Source of the DNA: Dastarcus helophoroides
Lineage: Eukaryota; Arthropoda; Insecta; Coleoptera; Bothrideridae
Direction of reading: 5' to 3'
DNA: 64,000 bases
Assembly: GCA_028583605.1 (NCBI GenBank)
Contig: CM053333.1
Span: forward strand, 11,182,638-11,246,637
The notes under the pieces were generated by a model that made no database searches, was not told where the DNA came from, and saw only the letters and a list, made by a program, of their open reading frames with translations. This document shows positions 22,831 through 35,870 of this stretch, in pieces (position 1 is the first letter of the stretch; the number at the start of each line of letters is the position of its first letter). A program made the translations under genes and the position numbers.

Positions 22831-25800
22831 CGAATCCGGAGAAACACCTATAAATTGCTCAAACGCTCTAACATTAAGGAAAACTCAAACAAACATTGCC
22901 CATAATTCTAATTCAATCTGAAATAGAAAGTTTCTGTCACTAAATAAATACGTTCTAAACTGTAGAAATACGTTTAAGATGTGGAAACATCCTGACACAG
23001 GCGAAATCTTTCACACTTCAGAAATGAACTCTCATGAAAGAATTTGAGGCTTCTGGCAATGATGGCGATTCTGGAGAGTACAAATTTCCGTTTCTACGAA
23101 ATTTGACACTTCCGTTTTTGTTGGTTTTTTTGTTATTGGTAATTTTGTAGTATCAATATTTCTTGTGATTTTAATTATTTTTGTTATAAGACTTCTAAAT
23201 CTTTTCGTTGTCATTCTCGAATTCTAGGAAAGGGTGATGTTTGTCCAGATGAGAAAAAGTTATGCTGCAGCAAATAGTTTTTTCAGTTGAATTGTATTAA
23301 TAATGAACCATATCAATCCAAAGTGTTTACGATATTCTTCCTTTTTTATTTTTTAACACTTTTATTAATTCAAGAAATACCAGCTAATGCAAATAATTCG
23401 TCTTCGTAATCCATTTTTGAGTGTTGCATACACAATGATAAGATTGATTGTACTGACGGACAAATTGGAATAGCTGTTTATTAAAGTTCAGTTTTAGTTC
23501 ATATTTGACTCGTGCAAGTGAATTTGAGCAAATTACATGAGCGTGGAAACCCACAGCAACAATTCAGTTCTATTTGTACCAATTGGTTTGCACAAGTCAA
23601 TTTGCGCAATTGCTTGAGCGTAAAAACTCACCATGATGGATGTTGCTATGCTACCTGTAATACAGAAAAGTTACCTCAGTACTAGTGACCCTTGTAATTC
23701 TAGTTGCACTTCTTTTAATAATTATAACATAACCTATATATTACATAGATAAGCTCGTCTCTGAAATTACAAATCCTGTCTCTGAAACTCAAAGAGACTT
23801 TGGGCAAATTCGTATTTTCCTACTTGTGAAAATAACTTTAACTTAAAGCGAACTCCCACAAGAGTTGACATTGACGAAGTTGCTCTCCGGGAGATTTTTC
23901 CCAAATGTTTGATTATTATCTTTCAATAACATTTCATGATCATGAAATGAGCAGAAAAATACGATTATGTCAATCTTAGATTAATTCCATCCTGCGTAGA
24001 AAACGATTTTTTTTTTTAATTTGATACGATCACTAGGCAAAACTAATTGGGAATGTGTATTGGAAGGAACGTAGGACTATTCTTCAAAATTCCTTCCGAA
24101 GTTCATTTTGTCTTTCAGACGTGGAGCCTGTCAGCCCGCTAGTCGGCAAATGTTTAAAGGCGGCATTAATTTGGTGATTGAGATGCCGAAGTAGTTAGAA
24201 ACAATGAGCGAGAAGGGAACATAATATAGAAGGGCCCGATGGTGCAAGGTGTGAATAATGATATACGCAAAGAAGGCGTATGGCCAGACAACGCTCGGAG
24301 AAGTATTCGGGTATTCAATTGTCAGTCAGTCAGGCAAAGCACACTCACACTTACCACCCGTCTGAATGCGTGTGTATTATACATACATATTCATTTGTTC
24401 TTTCTCACTCCGCCGTAACCCGAACTTACCAGGTACAAAACCAAATATCCAAAAGAAACGCCTTTTGCACCTTATCCTTCTCCGAGACTCCCACACACCA
24501 CTGACACTTTCTTCCTCGTTTTTTAAGCTCACCTTAGATACCAGATACCCACCTTGTAAAACTTAATACCGCGAGATTACAATGGTAATTGCGAGCTGTC
24601 TACCTTAAGTACCAAATATGACTAATGGATAAAAGGGTGTTTTTGCATTCCATTTAAAACAACTTTACGTTATTAGTATTTCTTCCAAAAAGACTACAGG
24701 ATCTAATCCACTTCACAGAAATTGAATTGGGCAACCTTCTATGACTTTTGAATGTTGCTTTGGTTAGAATCTGATCCGTCATAATTTATAAGCTTATTAT
24801 CCACGATTGAGCTTAGTTTTATAAAAAATCTTTCAGCTTCATAAGGATCGATCCAAAAGTATCGCCATTCACGATTAAGATTTTTTTTTAGGTGGCAAAA
24901 AGACAACAAATAATTTTGCGATATTATTTACTGTTTGGAAGATATTTGCTATAAATTGATTTTTATGGTATTTAAGCATATATTAAATGGTACCCAGAGC
25001 TGAGTGGCATAAATAAATAACCTAAAGTTTTCCAAAAAAAGCACTACGTTCAAGTGAAATTTTCATCAAAATCGATCGTTTTTAAGATTAACCCGAACAA
25101 GTAGACAAAAATTCTAAGAATACCATTTTTAGAAAATGTATGAAACCCAAGAACTTATAAAAGGACACTTATTTTAAAATGACAGACACATTTAGTTCAA
25201 ATTGGTGTTAAATTATTAACCTTAAGCGCTGAGCGCGAACTGGTATTAGGATAGAAGACTAATTTCTTTAAAAACCGACTCACGTCGTTAAAGAGGTGGG
25301 ATCTTCGCGGTTTTAAATTTAACGGCGTTTATACAAACTCATGTGGGCCAAAATTGCATCCCAAGGGCTATACATTAGTATTACGTTTAGGTTTCAGGCA
25401 GGTAGGCGTTCTTTTATCATTTGCGAATACATACGACGGCACTGGTAGTCTTTAGTAGTAACAAGTTACCCCCGTAATATATTCTGACATGTGGCGTTTT
25501 TATGAACACTAAAAGTAGCTAGTACAAAAGGTGCTTTAAAGTGGTCGAAATAAATTTGAATTCTTTCGGTTGATCCGTATAAATAACTCATTTGGTTATC
25601 GGAGGTAACGCAAAAAGTGTTACTGATGAAATGCAAGATCATTAACTCAGAACGTCATCTTCGAATGGGGCCTGGGTAATTTTTCTCGACTGTATGATGT
25701 ACACACGTGTATAGTCGGTTAGCCATTAATTATTGGATAACCAGCTTGCTGTTAATTATTGCGTTAATGAACAATGGACCTTACGGAACCATTCAATCAT

Positions 25801-28800
25801 AATTACATCTTTCGGATGACAATGCTACACTCTTACTGATTCAGTTTTTTCTTTGTGAGGACTGTTCTCCGAAATTCCACGTGTCATGTCTCTTCGAGCT
25901 GTCAGGTCAGGCAATCACAGTCAGATAATTAACTCTACAAATAAAAACGCTTAAGATTCCCACAAGACAATATTTTCGATAAATTATTTGCAAGCCGCGC
26001 ATTTTCGACCTAATGATACCCCGAAGGTACCTAACAATGAAATATTTTCGATTCAAACAAAATAAAACAACCACGGTGTGCAGAACAATATCAGAATGTT
26101 TTAATTGCTCTATCCGCCGAAGAGCTAGTATAATGTACACGTCGATACCAAAATGGCCACGTCATAAAAACGACCCTTTACTTATTCTATCGATCAGTAT
26201 CGTTCCACAGAGCCAAGAATCAATAGTCTTAGAATCAGATTTTTACAAGTTTGCATCAAGGCTGTGTGTTTCCAAACATAAGTACATTTTCTATTAATCA
26301 TTTTTCTATGCACGAAAAATGGTTTGATTCTTGAATTAGGAATCAACCGATTTTTAGGTCAATATTTCAACCATCAACTTATGACTACATGGTCAAAGTA
26401 TTAATAAATATATTTTCGACTTCTAAGCATTCGTCTTAGAAAATAGGTTGGGTAGTATGTAGTATGTAGTAAGGGTGACTGCACTACTTATAGAATAGGG
26501 CTACTTATTTAAAAAAATATATATCTGGGCGACCGAGCTTCGGTTTTTTTTTGAGATTATTTAGTCTAACTAAATTGAAATTTCTATCCCAATCATTAGT
26601 CATATCTGTTTTCGACACACGCTACGCAAGGCGTCAACTCCTTGTCGATACCAGGATACTAACATTGAATGTAAAGATTTACGAGATGGCGTTGTATAAA
26701 AAAATGTTCTTTTTTGCAAAATTGGGTTTTTTTTCCAGGAAAAACACCTATATAGATAAGCGTAAAAAACAAAGCCTTCTCTAAATACAAAATTTGATCC
26801 AAATCATTAGAGCCATTTCAGAGATACATGAAATATGTACATATATATAAGAATTATTCACTTAAACATATAAGATTTAGAAGTGTTGTGTGGACTTAGG
26901 TAAATTTAACTGGCCATTTAATGATATATTTGTGTTTTTATATTTGTTAACTTGCAAGGTCTCCATATTATTTACATTTTAACCTTCCTGCTGTTAAGTA
27001 AACTTTTGAATTTGTGATTAAAATCAAAGATATATGTCTCTGGAGTATACATATACTCTAAAAGTTGTTTAAAATAATTCAAATGATGCTTACAGTTCAA
27101 AAAAAAAATTTAAAGTGTGCGCCAATTCTGATAATAAAAGATCTACCCGTTTGGCCTTTATAGTATTTTTCATAAACTTCTCATTTTTACTCCTCCAACT
27201 ACCCCCACCTAAGCGCAAAGCCAATTAAATTTCGAAAAACAAAGTGTTTCGTGAACCCACTCTTTAATTAGGCAAAGGGTAACGTTACTTCATATTAGGT
27301 CTAAAGCGAAATTATTTTAATATTAAGCTGCGGGGGAATACGGTGATGTTATCATTTTCCTAGAGAACGCGCATTCTAATTAGTAAATTAGTGCTGCCCC
27401 TACACCAAATCTCTAATTTTATTTCATGGCGTTTATCTAGTCATCCAGAGAGCGTTAGCACGTCAGATTTGTAAAATTGATTTTATCACTTATACGTCTG
27501 CCTAATCTCTTGATTATTTCATTCATGCATGCATTTCAATAGAACTCCTTTCGAATGATCAACTTTCTAATAAACAATATATTCCAAAATATAAACATGG
27601 CTTTGCTAAACGCAACAATAGCAGAAAGGGGAAGAAAAAGTTTTGTGAAGTTAAAGCTGCTAGTAAAGTACTCCTAGGGAGGGAGAAATGGTAATCAGGA
27701 ATCAGCATATATCCAACTTCAGATTCTATCAGATAAAAATCTTTCTTTGAATATACATATTATGCAAATGAGTGTATCAATTGTGTGAGGTCACCTTAAA
27801 GGCGATGTTATTTATGTAAAGAAGACACACAGTAGTTGTGTCTTCATCTGATCTTTATAAACTTTAATGTGCCGGCAAGAAATACTTTTGTTTTTCTGCA
27901 TTTTGTGTTTTCATTTGCACTCTTCCCACGATGAAATCTTATGCAAATTCGGTTAATCCGATAACGAGCTTGCATATAACGTTAAACTTACGGAATAATC
28001 GTTCTTGTAATACTTCCATTTCCACTGCATTCATAAAACTTTTATCCAAGTATTTACATATACGACAACCTTGCGTTTTGGGATTACTTGAATATTTTAC
28101 TTTGCATAATCGTTTTCATCACCCATCTTATTCGTAATTAAGACATCGTTTACACTGTTTTACACTCTTAGAGTGAATTCAGAAGCTTGCTACATCCCAT
28201 ATAAGGACAAAAAATGACGTAACGCAGTATCAATTAAAATAGTGGAGCAAGTACAATATAATTACTTAATAAGTCCGGCGTGCCTAGCAAATATTCATAT
28301 GCAAATGGTTTTCCGCCTTGCCCAACCCTTTTAATCCAGACATGAAGTTGATTCAATTTCTACTAATCTTCAGCCCCTGAATATCAGTCAACTAACCTAG
28401 ATATAGGTTAATTGCATATAATTACATAACGAGTCTTTTGTTACACTTAACGCTTGAGTTATTTAAACTTATCCAACAATAATTAAACGATCAAGCTTTT
28501 TAAAAACCCACATTTTTTTTAAGAATCATAAACTTCAATAATTCGTCTATGAGAACTCTTCTAAAAGGACCTTCCAAGAGTAATTTTTCTATTAAAACTC
28601 AATGTTTTTTAAAATCTTTATTCCTCTTCGGGTACTTAAACTTTTCAAGAGCTCAATAGCTTTCAAAAACTCACCTTCTTTAAGAACTCAAATCTGCAGA
28701 GACTCCTCGTCAAGAAATCATTTTATTCAAAAACTCAAATCTTGAGGCACTTAATCTTCTTTGACGGCTCATCTTCTTTAAGGACTTTAGGGAACTCTTC

Positions 28801-28900
28801 TTCTTCTTCGTAAAGATCTTGCGATATAGCTAGTAAAATGTTTGCTATCGTTTTTAAACTTAATTTCTGGATGTGCTAGAGGTTTGAAATTCTAAACAGA
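22830..28900. other. Mostly single-copy-looking sequence with a few repeat tails; no gene recognised
   Basis: No frame with recognisable homology in about 6 kb. Three minor features stand out. At 23505-23635 a direct repeat of about 45 bp (gcaagtgaatttgagcaaat versus cacaagtcaatttgcgcaat, each followed by gagcgt) occurs twice, about 90 bp apart. At 25030-25110 a stretch (aaattttcatcaaaatcgat) resembles the 3' tails of insect RTE-like elements. At 26525-26870 a segment runs from gcgaccgagcttcggttttt to gagatacatgaaatatgtac, which looks like the 3' end of an interspersed repeat. Confidence 0.45.
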
Positions 28901-28915
28901 ATTGTTGACAATGCT

Positions 28916-29003
28916 CGCTCTTCTTCTTCCTCATCATCATCATCTTTTTCTTCTTCTTCCTCTTATTCTTCTTCTTCTTCCTCATCTCTTCTTCTTCTTC
29001 TTT
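28916..29003. repeat. CTT-rich microsatellite, 3' tail of RTE-like copy 2
   Basis: cttcttcttcctcatcatca and similar units, directly at the 3' end of the minus-strand RTE-like element. On the element strand it reads (GAA)n/(GAG)n. Three other copies end the same way. Confidence 0.85.
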
Positions 29004-31430
29004 TTAGAGATCTAGCGATCTGTTAATTCTGGTTATGCCTCTGTTGTAGTTTCTGGGATATTAACTGCCAACTATCCTTCCATCTTTTAGGTGGTCTTCC
29101 GGGGAGACAGGTGCCTGTTGGTTTTCCTTTAAGTGCGATGCGTGGTAATCGATCTTCTCTCATTTTGTTTACGTGAGCGTACCATTGTCTCCTTCTTTGT
29201 CTCTCTCATCGCACGATATCCTGTATACCGTACTGCTTCTGGTCTTTCCCGCTACAATTCTTAAAGTTTTTATCTCCGCTACTCTTGGTCTTGTTGGTTT
29301 CTTCTCTATTCCGTATGTCATGATTGGTCTTGTACATGTTTTGTATCGTTTAATCTTGCTGTCTCGGCGCATATATTGATTGTTCCAAATGATCTCTCGT
29401 AGGCAGCCTGATATTGCGGCTGCTTTGTTGATTTGGCTCCTTAAGTCTTTTACAGGGTCATGTTCACTGGAGAGATTAACACCAAGGTACTTAAGTGGGG
29501 TAACTTGCTTAATGGGATGATTTTCAATGACGAGTTTACATCTGATGGGGTCTTTTGCTATGGTCATATTTTTAGTTTTATCAGTAGATATTTCAATATT
29601 AAGTTGTTTGCTTATTTGATAAAATTTAAAAAGCTCTCGCTGTAGGTTGTCTTCTGTTTCTGCGACAATTGCTGCGTCACCTGCATAGCATGTCATGGTG
29701 ATTCTATTTTTATTCATCCTGTATCCCAGTTTTAATGAGGTTACTACGTTAATTATTTTATCCTCAGAATATTAAACAAAAATGGACTGAGGCTATCTCC
29801 TTGTCTAGTTTCTCCCAGAATCGGAATGATTTCTGATGTTTGTTCCCCCGCTCTTATCTTCGTTGCGTTGTGAATATTGAGGTTGCGAATTGCTCTGACG
29901 ATATTGGATGGCGTCTCCTTTTCTTTCAATATTTCCCTGATATCTTCCAAGCGTACTTTATCCATATATGTAATACTTCTATATGACGTGTTATGTATAA
30001 TTGGCGCTGCAAAATGCTTTGTCAAAAAGGTGAGATGAAAGTATATGTCGTACTCTTTCGAGGACAAGCATTCATTCGTTTATAGGGGAACAGATGACAA
30101 GATGGGCGGGAACACTAATAAATGAATGATAACAATGACGACTGCCGAGAAGAGGGATATTTGAAGTAAACTTTGGGATTGGTTAATATATTCTGTCCTC
30201 GAAAAAGACAAACATATATATCCCATCGCGCCTTTTTGACACAAACAAAGGTACAAAACACGCCATATAGAAGTATTACATATATGACTTTATCAAATGT
30301 CTTGATTAGGTCTGTTAAGGCGATGTATGCTGGGGTGTTAAATTCTATTGACTTTTTTTTATCTGTTTAATAGTAAAAATGGCATCTGTTGTCGACCTTC
30401 CTGTTTTAAACCCCTGTTGCTCTTCTCTGTTCTGTATTTGTTGTTCCAGTTTCTCTTTCAGTATTCCAATGAAGAGCTTAATCGTGGTGTTTAATGGTGT
30501 TATTCCTCTGTAATTCTCTGGGCGAGTCCATTGTCCCTTTTTGAAAATGAGGATTGTGGATGCTCTGATGCCAGTCTGTAGGTATTTCTAATGAGCATAG
30601 AATTTTATTGAACAGTATTGTTGTATTTCTAACAAACTCTTGTCCACCGTATTTAAGAAATTCATTTGGTATGTCGCCTGTTCCAGGTGCTTTTCAGTTT
30701 TTCAAGCTTATCAGCTTTTACCTCGTCTTCTGTGATTACTGCGCCTGCTGCTGTTTCGTAGTCGACATCTGGTGCTTCTTCGGCGTTATATAGTCGTCTA
30801 AAGTACTCGTCTTCCTATGTGTCTATGGATACGCCCTTGGTTTTTACATACTCATTTATTGTTTTTTTTTCTATTTTTTAGTATTTTCCATACTCTTTTA
30901 TGTTCCCCATACATGTCGTGTTCCATGTCGCTGGTAAATTTAGCGCAAGGTTCCCTTTTAATTGTTTTTATTCTTAAGTTTGCTGCATTTCTTATTTGTA
31001 TGTATGCTTCATGTTGTTCTTCTGTTGGTTTGCTTTTGTAAGACAGAAAACTTTTTCTTTCTTATTCTTCTAATTCCTGGACTTCCTGACAGAACCATGG
31101 TTTAGTGTTGTTTCTTGCATTAGTGTTGACTTTCCGTTTTTCTATAATTTCCTCTGCGGGCAGTTGTATACAGTTCTTGATTTTCTACCAGCAACTCTCG
31201 GCTTTCCCTTCAACTATTAAGTCATATTTCTTCAGTTTGTTGGTTAGTCTATTTTCATATAGCTTCCGTGTACTTTCTGTTGCTAGTGACTATGTTGTAC
31301 TTTTCTATGTAGTTTGGAAGTTTGTTGATTGCGCGGAGGCGTTTCATCAGCATTTGCAGAGGAAAAGATTGTGGTCTGTTTTAAAGTGAATTGGCAACCA
31401 GTGACATCTCATGGTGGCGTTGGACTTGCC
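29004..31430 (-). pseudogene. RTE-like non-LTR retrotransposon copy 2: end of endonuclease, RT and C-terminal region
   Basis: The longest RTE-like copy. Minus-strand blocks in order: FKTDHNLF (end of the endonuclease, about 31390), RKLYENRLTNKLKKYD, IRNAANLRIKTIKRE, HFRRLYN-like EDEYFRRLYN (about 30790), WTRPENYRGITPLNTTIKLF (RT motif region, about 30520), EEQQGFKTGRSTTDAIFTI (30400), ALTDLIKTFDKV (motif A, about 30300), then after an inserted MITE RLEDIREIL, ETRQGDSLSPFLFNI (motif B, about 29790), CYAGDAAIVAE (motif C, about 29690), PLKYLGVNLSSEHD, and CLPGRPPKRWKD near 29110. Motif C is YAGD where YADD is expected, losing a catalytic aspartate. Stops and frameshifts are present throughout. 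Most of the endonuclease is missing. An RT of this type primes on nicked chromosomal DNA, but this copy is dead. Confidence 0.92.
29963..30286. mobile_element. 324-bp MITE with ~105-bp inverted repeats and 8-bp target duplication
   Basis: Both ends begin CATATATGTAATACTTCTAT on their own strand. The arms continue through acgtgtt, gtcaaaaagg and tttcgaggaca in both, with about 75-80% identity by eye. The element is flanked by actttatc at 29955-29962 and actttatc at 30287-30294, a perfect 8-bp target-site duplication. It interrupts the RT of RTE-like copy 2 between motif A (TFDKV) and RLEDIREIL, and the TSD duplicates the DKV codons. An 8-bp TSD points to hAT-, P- or Merlin-type transposition. 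The CATATATG terminus does not decide between them. No transposase is encoded. Confidence 0.93.
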
Positions 31431-31840
31431 TATCGGCAGTGATATTTCATTGGTTTTGTATAACGATCGCGTCGTTTTTGGTGTATGGGGGTAGTTGATG
31501 TTAAGTTTGTGTCATTGTTTCGGGCATTTATTGCCACCATTGTTGTACAAGCTACTGATCCTTTAAGCTTTCGTGTGTTGGAGAGGTATCGCTTTGCGTG
31601 TTTGGGCTGTACCGGTTCAAAATGCTGCGAGATGTTTTTCAGTCTTTGGAATCAAGTTAACGTTGTTCACCTGAGGATAGCTCGGATAGGATTATTGAAA
31701 TCCGTGGCAATATGGAGCCGCTTACCACTAAAGGTAGGGGCACCTGGTTATCCAGACGTTAACAGGTTTGAGGATATTCTGTATAGATATTGCGTTGTCT
31801 TTCTGTCAGAGTTTACGGTTTACAAGTCGTTGCCTTATCT
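31431..31840. other. No gene recognised; less AT-rich segment upstream of RTE copy 2
   Basis: A 160-codon plus-strand frame (31485-31967) crosses this region. Its first part is antisense to sequence adjoining the RTE-like endonuclease end and its last part is AT-rich repeat, so I do not call it a gene. The stretch 31620-31770 could be a further element 5' region, with no proof. Confidence 0.4.
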
Positions 31841-32830
31841 CTTCATTACTTTTTTTAAGTTCAGTTACGAACTTAAAATTCTGGTTTCTTCCAGAAATGC
31901 GGACATTTTTTTTCCTAATTTCGATCTCATTTTTGAAATGCGATTTATTTTATCGAAACAAGGTTAGTCTTAATTTTTTGTATAAACTTCCGAATAGTTT
32001 GAAATTGTTGAATGTTATCTCACAATCACAATTTTTTCACTTTCTCTCTTTTGACATTTTTTTTAATTTTGGAAGACATTAAACATTTCTGGGTATAAAC
32101 TTTTTCGAAATTAGTCTCGTCTCAACTGTAAATTTATAATCTCTTGATTAAAACCGAGTTGGAGATTAAATTTCAACATTTTTCTTGAAATCTGGGGTAC
32201 AATATCGAATTTTCGACTTAGGTTCGAAATTTCGTATCCTTTAGAAATTTTTTCCCCTTTTGTCTTGAACGATTTTTCGAACTTTCAAGTATAAACTCGA
32301 AATTTCAATATTGTCAAGTAACATCTTCTCTTAAAAGATAAACCTATTATTCTGCTAAGGGCACTGCGAGTTTCAAATAATTTCTCGAATTTTGGATCAG
32401 TATAATGAAGACATGTTGTTTAAATTAATATTTTGTGCACAAAGTCGAAATTTCGGACAAAAAATAATGGAAATTTCGATAAGGTTAAAATTTCGATAGA
32501 AAACATTGCCGAAAAAGTTCTGAATTTAGAAAAATTTAGTAAATATTTTTTTAACTTACATTTATATTCATGTTGGGAATTGGCAATAATGTGAAATATT
32601 CCGTAAATCATTAATAAGTTCTATCCACACTTTGGTCTTGAATATTTCCTTTTTTTCTTTTCAGTTACCCTAGAAGTAGAAATTGAAAATCTTCTCGTAA
32701 AAGATAAACCTATTATTCTTCTAAGGCCACTACGTTCTTGAATTACGGATAACTATAATGAAGAAATGCTGTCTAAGTTAAACTTTTGTGAATAAAGTCG
32801 AAATTTTCAAATGTGTCCTATTTGGTTAAA
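31840..32830. repeat. T-rich degenerate repeat block with a direct duplication
   Basis: Contains the TTTCGAAATTT word family. A segment at about 32321-32460 (aagataaacctattattctg, then taatgaagacatg) is repeated at about 32687-32815 (aagataaacctattattctt, then taatgaagaaatg), offset 366 bp, with moderate divergence. Confidence 0.7.
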
Positions 32831-35435
32831 TTTGGAACCCTCTGCAAGATCTGCTATCATAATTATTTTAAATTTTCGCCGCTCCTTCATCATTTTACAA
32901 AGGTCAAACTTTTCCACCGAAATCAATGTCTAAAAGCATCTGGGATATCTTAGATGCGTATACACCTACACTGATTATGCTTATTTAATGAAAAGTCAAT
33001 CGAATTTAAAGCTTCGATTTAGGAGACTAGATGTATATGTATATAGAAAAGGCACTTAAGGATCAGGATCTGACACTCTTTTTTATAAAATTAGATACTT
33101 TTGTAGTTGACTACTTATAGCTTATTTTGCATATAAGTATTACATTGGAAAATATAAATAAAATAAATTTGCATGCTCGCCTTAGCTTTACAATAAAGAC
33201 TGATAGAAATGGACACAAGGCAGAACTAAATTAAGAAAATAAGTTAAAAATAATAATCCAATTTATTTTGCATTTCGTATCTTTTATTAGACGAATGATA
33301 CATTTAGTTGCATAAATGTAATCTAAATGTTTAAACCACCGTAGTGCTTTTCAAATAATGCCAATATGGATTTAAAAGATTGGAAAATATTGTGACTCGT
33401 TAGATTAGGCACACCTACTTCTCCCAATAGACCTTATCTGCTTGCCACCGAATCCGTTTGTTATAGTCATTTATCTTAGCACTTAAACATGATTTCAGAA
33501 TATCCTTTAAGGTGTGCCCACCTTCCGATTTTACATTAAGTCCATTATGCTACTATGAATAAGGAATGCGCAAACACAAACAAGAAAAATCAACAGTTTG
33601 TGTAATTTACAGAAGCCATATGAGCTTTTAATGTTGATCTTTCATACATATTTAATCATGAATAAACTATACCCGATCGCCTTACCGTTAAAAAATTGAT
33701 TAATTGCATTAATCTTTAAGCGAATCGCACTTTATAAGATGCAGCATATTCCAGGTAAAATTCTCATACGAGTTTCATTGAAGCCAGCTCGTATTATTAT
33801 TATTGTTCGAGTCCGTACAAGGCCAAAGCACTCTTTGTGATACACAACTTTTAATGGATGTAATGAAACTTTAAATACACTCGATAGTCCGCCAACAAAG
33901 GGCATATTTTTATAATGGTACTGAGTAAAATCGTTTTCAATTTAGATTAAAAATGAAAAATAATTAAAAGCTTGGCCGCGGATGCCAAAAAAAAATCCCA
34001 ACAATGATTTGCAGAAAGCGCACAAAATGGTATCATAAAGGGCCCCCTCGCGTTATAATAATTAAACTAGTTTCAAAATGATAGAAAAAATGTACCTGTG
34101 TAACTGTTTACTTTCATAGTAGACTCTCTGGTATAATGCGGGGGAGCTCGAACAACGGGGGGTCAAATAAACTGCTTTTCCAGCCGAGCATCATATTGAC
34201 GTTCTCAGCAATGATGATGCTCGCTCCAAATTTAATGAATATTCTCCCAAAGTAGGGCCGGTTTAACCCTCTCCATTTTATTTCAGACAGTTTAGTTTTA
34301 GTTTGATTTAAACGCAGGAAACTGCCTCGCATATTGCGCCCTAATTCCCTCAGTACTATACAAGTTTTTACAAGATTACCAACATGAGATCTAATAAGAT
34401 CGAAACCGGCATTTGGTTCCCAAACTCTTAATGTGATTAATGTTCGAACATAATCACTGCATTATAATCGGAAGAAATTAACATTGTTTTAATACAAAAT
34501 GTCGATATGTACGAAAGATGAAAAAATGCAAGTAATTAAGTGGTATTTGGTCCCCGAGAGATCTGAAGAGGTCTTGGGCGATTCGCTTTTTCGCATTCAA
34601 ATCGACCGAAAACAAATTGTAGAAGAAAGTTAATGTTAAATCGATAACCGTACGGAATATTTTGAAAAGGAATTGGTGCTAGTTTTATAAAGTGGCTAAT
34701 ACTCGAGACATATTTTTAGACTACCATTAACAAAGGTTTTGAGTTTTGTACATTCATAAAAAAACAGCTGATGCTGAAGGTAATTTTTTAAACGACCGAA
34801 TGGACGAACTACATTTTCTTTATAGTGTTCTCAACCTTAAATAGCTCAGAAAAATAGATACTTGAGTATTCCTGTAAATACAGTTTACCTACCCAGAGAA
34901 ATCAGATGCTGGACTATGTTAGGAAATTCAGTCGCTTTGAACATTGATGATTAATTTGTGGATGCGTTGTTATTAATATATGTATTTTCTTTAATTCCGA
35001 TTTTAGTTTTTATCAAACGGTTAATTATTTTCGTATACTTTTTACATCATTTATTTTTTAGAACTCTTGTTTTATTTTTTATCAGACCGGTTGATTAAAT
35101 AAATCAGAATCTAAAATGGATGCAATTATTTTCATATTCGTTTCAAGTGTGTAGAAACACAATTAATTTTGAGGCGAAATCATAGTTAAAAATTTATTAC
35201 CCATTAGCATTGACTAAATTCAAAAATTCTAGAGAAAACATAAATATGATTTCAAAACTGTAATTAGGAAAAACTATGTACATAACTGCAAAATAGGAAG
35301 GTGTAGAGGTTTCATTCTCATTTTGTTAGTTGCCCAATGACATAAAAGGGATTTATTTTAAAAAATTTCGCGGTAACAATTGTTTCCTATTAAAAAAAAA
35401 TTACATAAAGATTGAAACATATCATATTTTTAAAA
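32830..35435. other. Single-copy-looking sequence; no gene recognised
   Basis: No recognisable coding sequence. At 34382-34452 a stretch (gagatctaataagatcgaaa, then ggttcccaaactc, then taatgttcgaac) matches one arm of the palindromic MITE at 53085-53369. A degraded partial copy of that family is therefore present. Confidence 0.5.
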
Positions 35436-35439
35436 TCTT

Positions 35440-35870
35440 TAAAGTATCTTCTTCTTCTTCTCTACCTTGGGTTTTAGACATTATTGCCTGTTACGACACC
35501 CATCTTTTTTTTTGGCCTATCTATACTTCTTCTTTCAATACATCTATTGCTTTGGCAGGCAACTTTTTTCCTTCATTCGTTCTACATGTTCTTTCCACTT
35601 AATTTTATATTCTATTCTATCGTTTATATCAAAGATACTCTATTCTTGTATCTCTATTTCTTATTCTATCTAGTGTTGTGCAACTTTTCACTTTCCTAAG
35701 AAATTTCATCTCTTGTGCTTGTATTCTACTATCTTCTTTTTTTGTCGCTGTCCATGTTTCGCTATCGTATAAGAGAGTTGGGGCAGCTATCGTCTTATAA
35801 GATTTTATTTGCGTATCTTTTCTTGTTTTATTTTTTAGTGTTCTACTAATAGTTCCGCAAATATGAGTAA
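35440..35870 (-). pseudogene. RTE-like retrotransposon copy 3, RT C-terminal fragment with (GAA)n tail
   Basis: Minus strand encodes SYKTIAAPTLLYDSETWTAT (LLYG.E.W region with G to D), then EDSRIQAQEMKFLRKV, TTLDRIRNRDTRIE, and degraded C-terminal sequence ending in a short tail that reads gaagaagaagaagata on the element strand (35447-35461). These blocks identify the C-terminal part of an RTE-like RT. The subfamily differs from copies 1 and 2. Only about 430 bp is present. Confidence 0.85.

Noticed and set aside
26013..26297. 94-codon plus-strand frame
   Set aside because: No homology or conserved motif; surrounded by non-coding sequence and overlapped by an equally long antisense frame.
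28900..29060. Independent microsatellite locus
   Set aside because: Better explained as the 3' tail of the minus-strand RTE-like element that ends at 29004.
31485..31967. 160-codon plus-strand frame
   Set aside because: First part is antisense to sequence adjoining the RTE-like endonuclease remnant, last part is AT-rich repeat. No recognisable domain.
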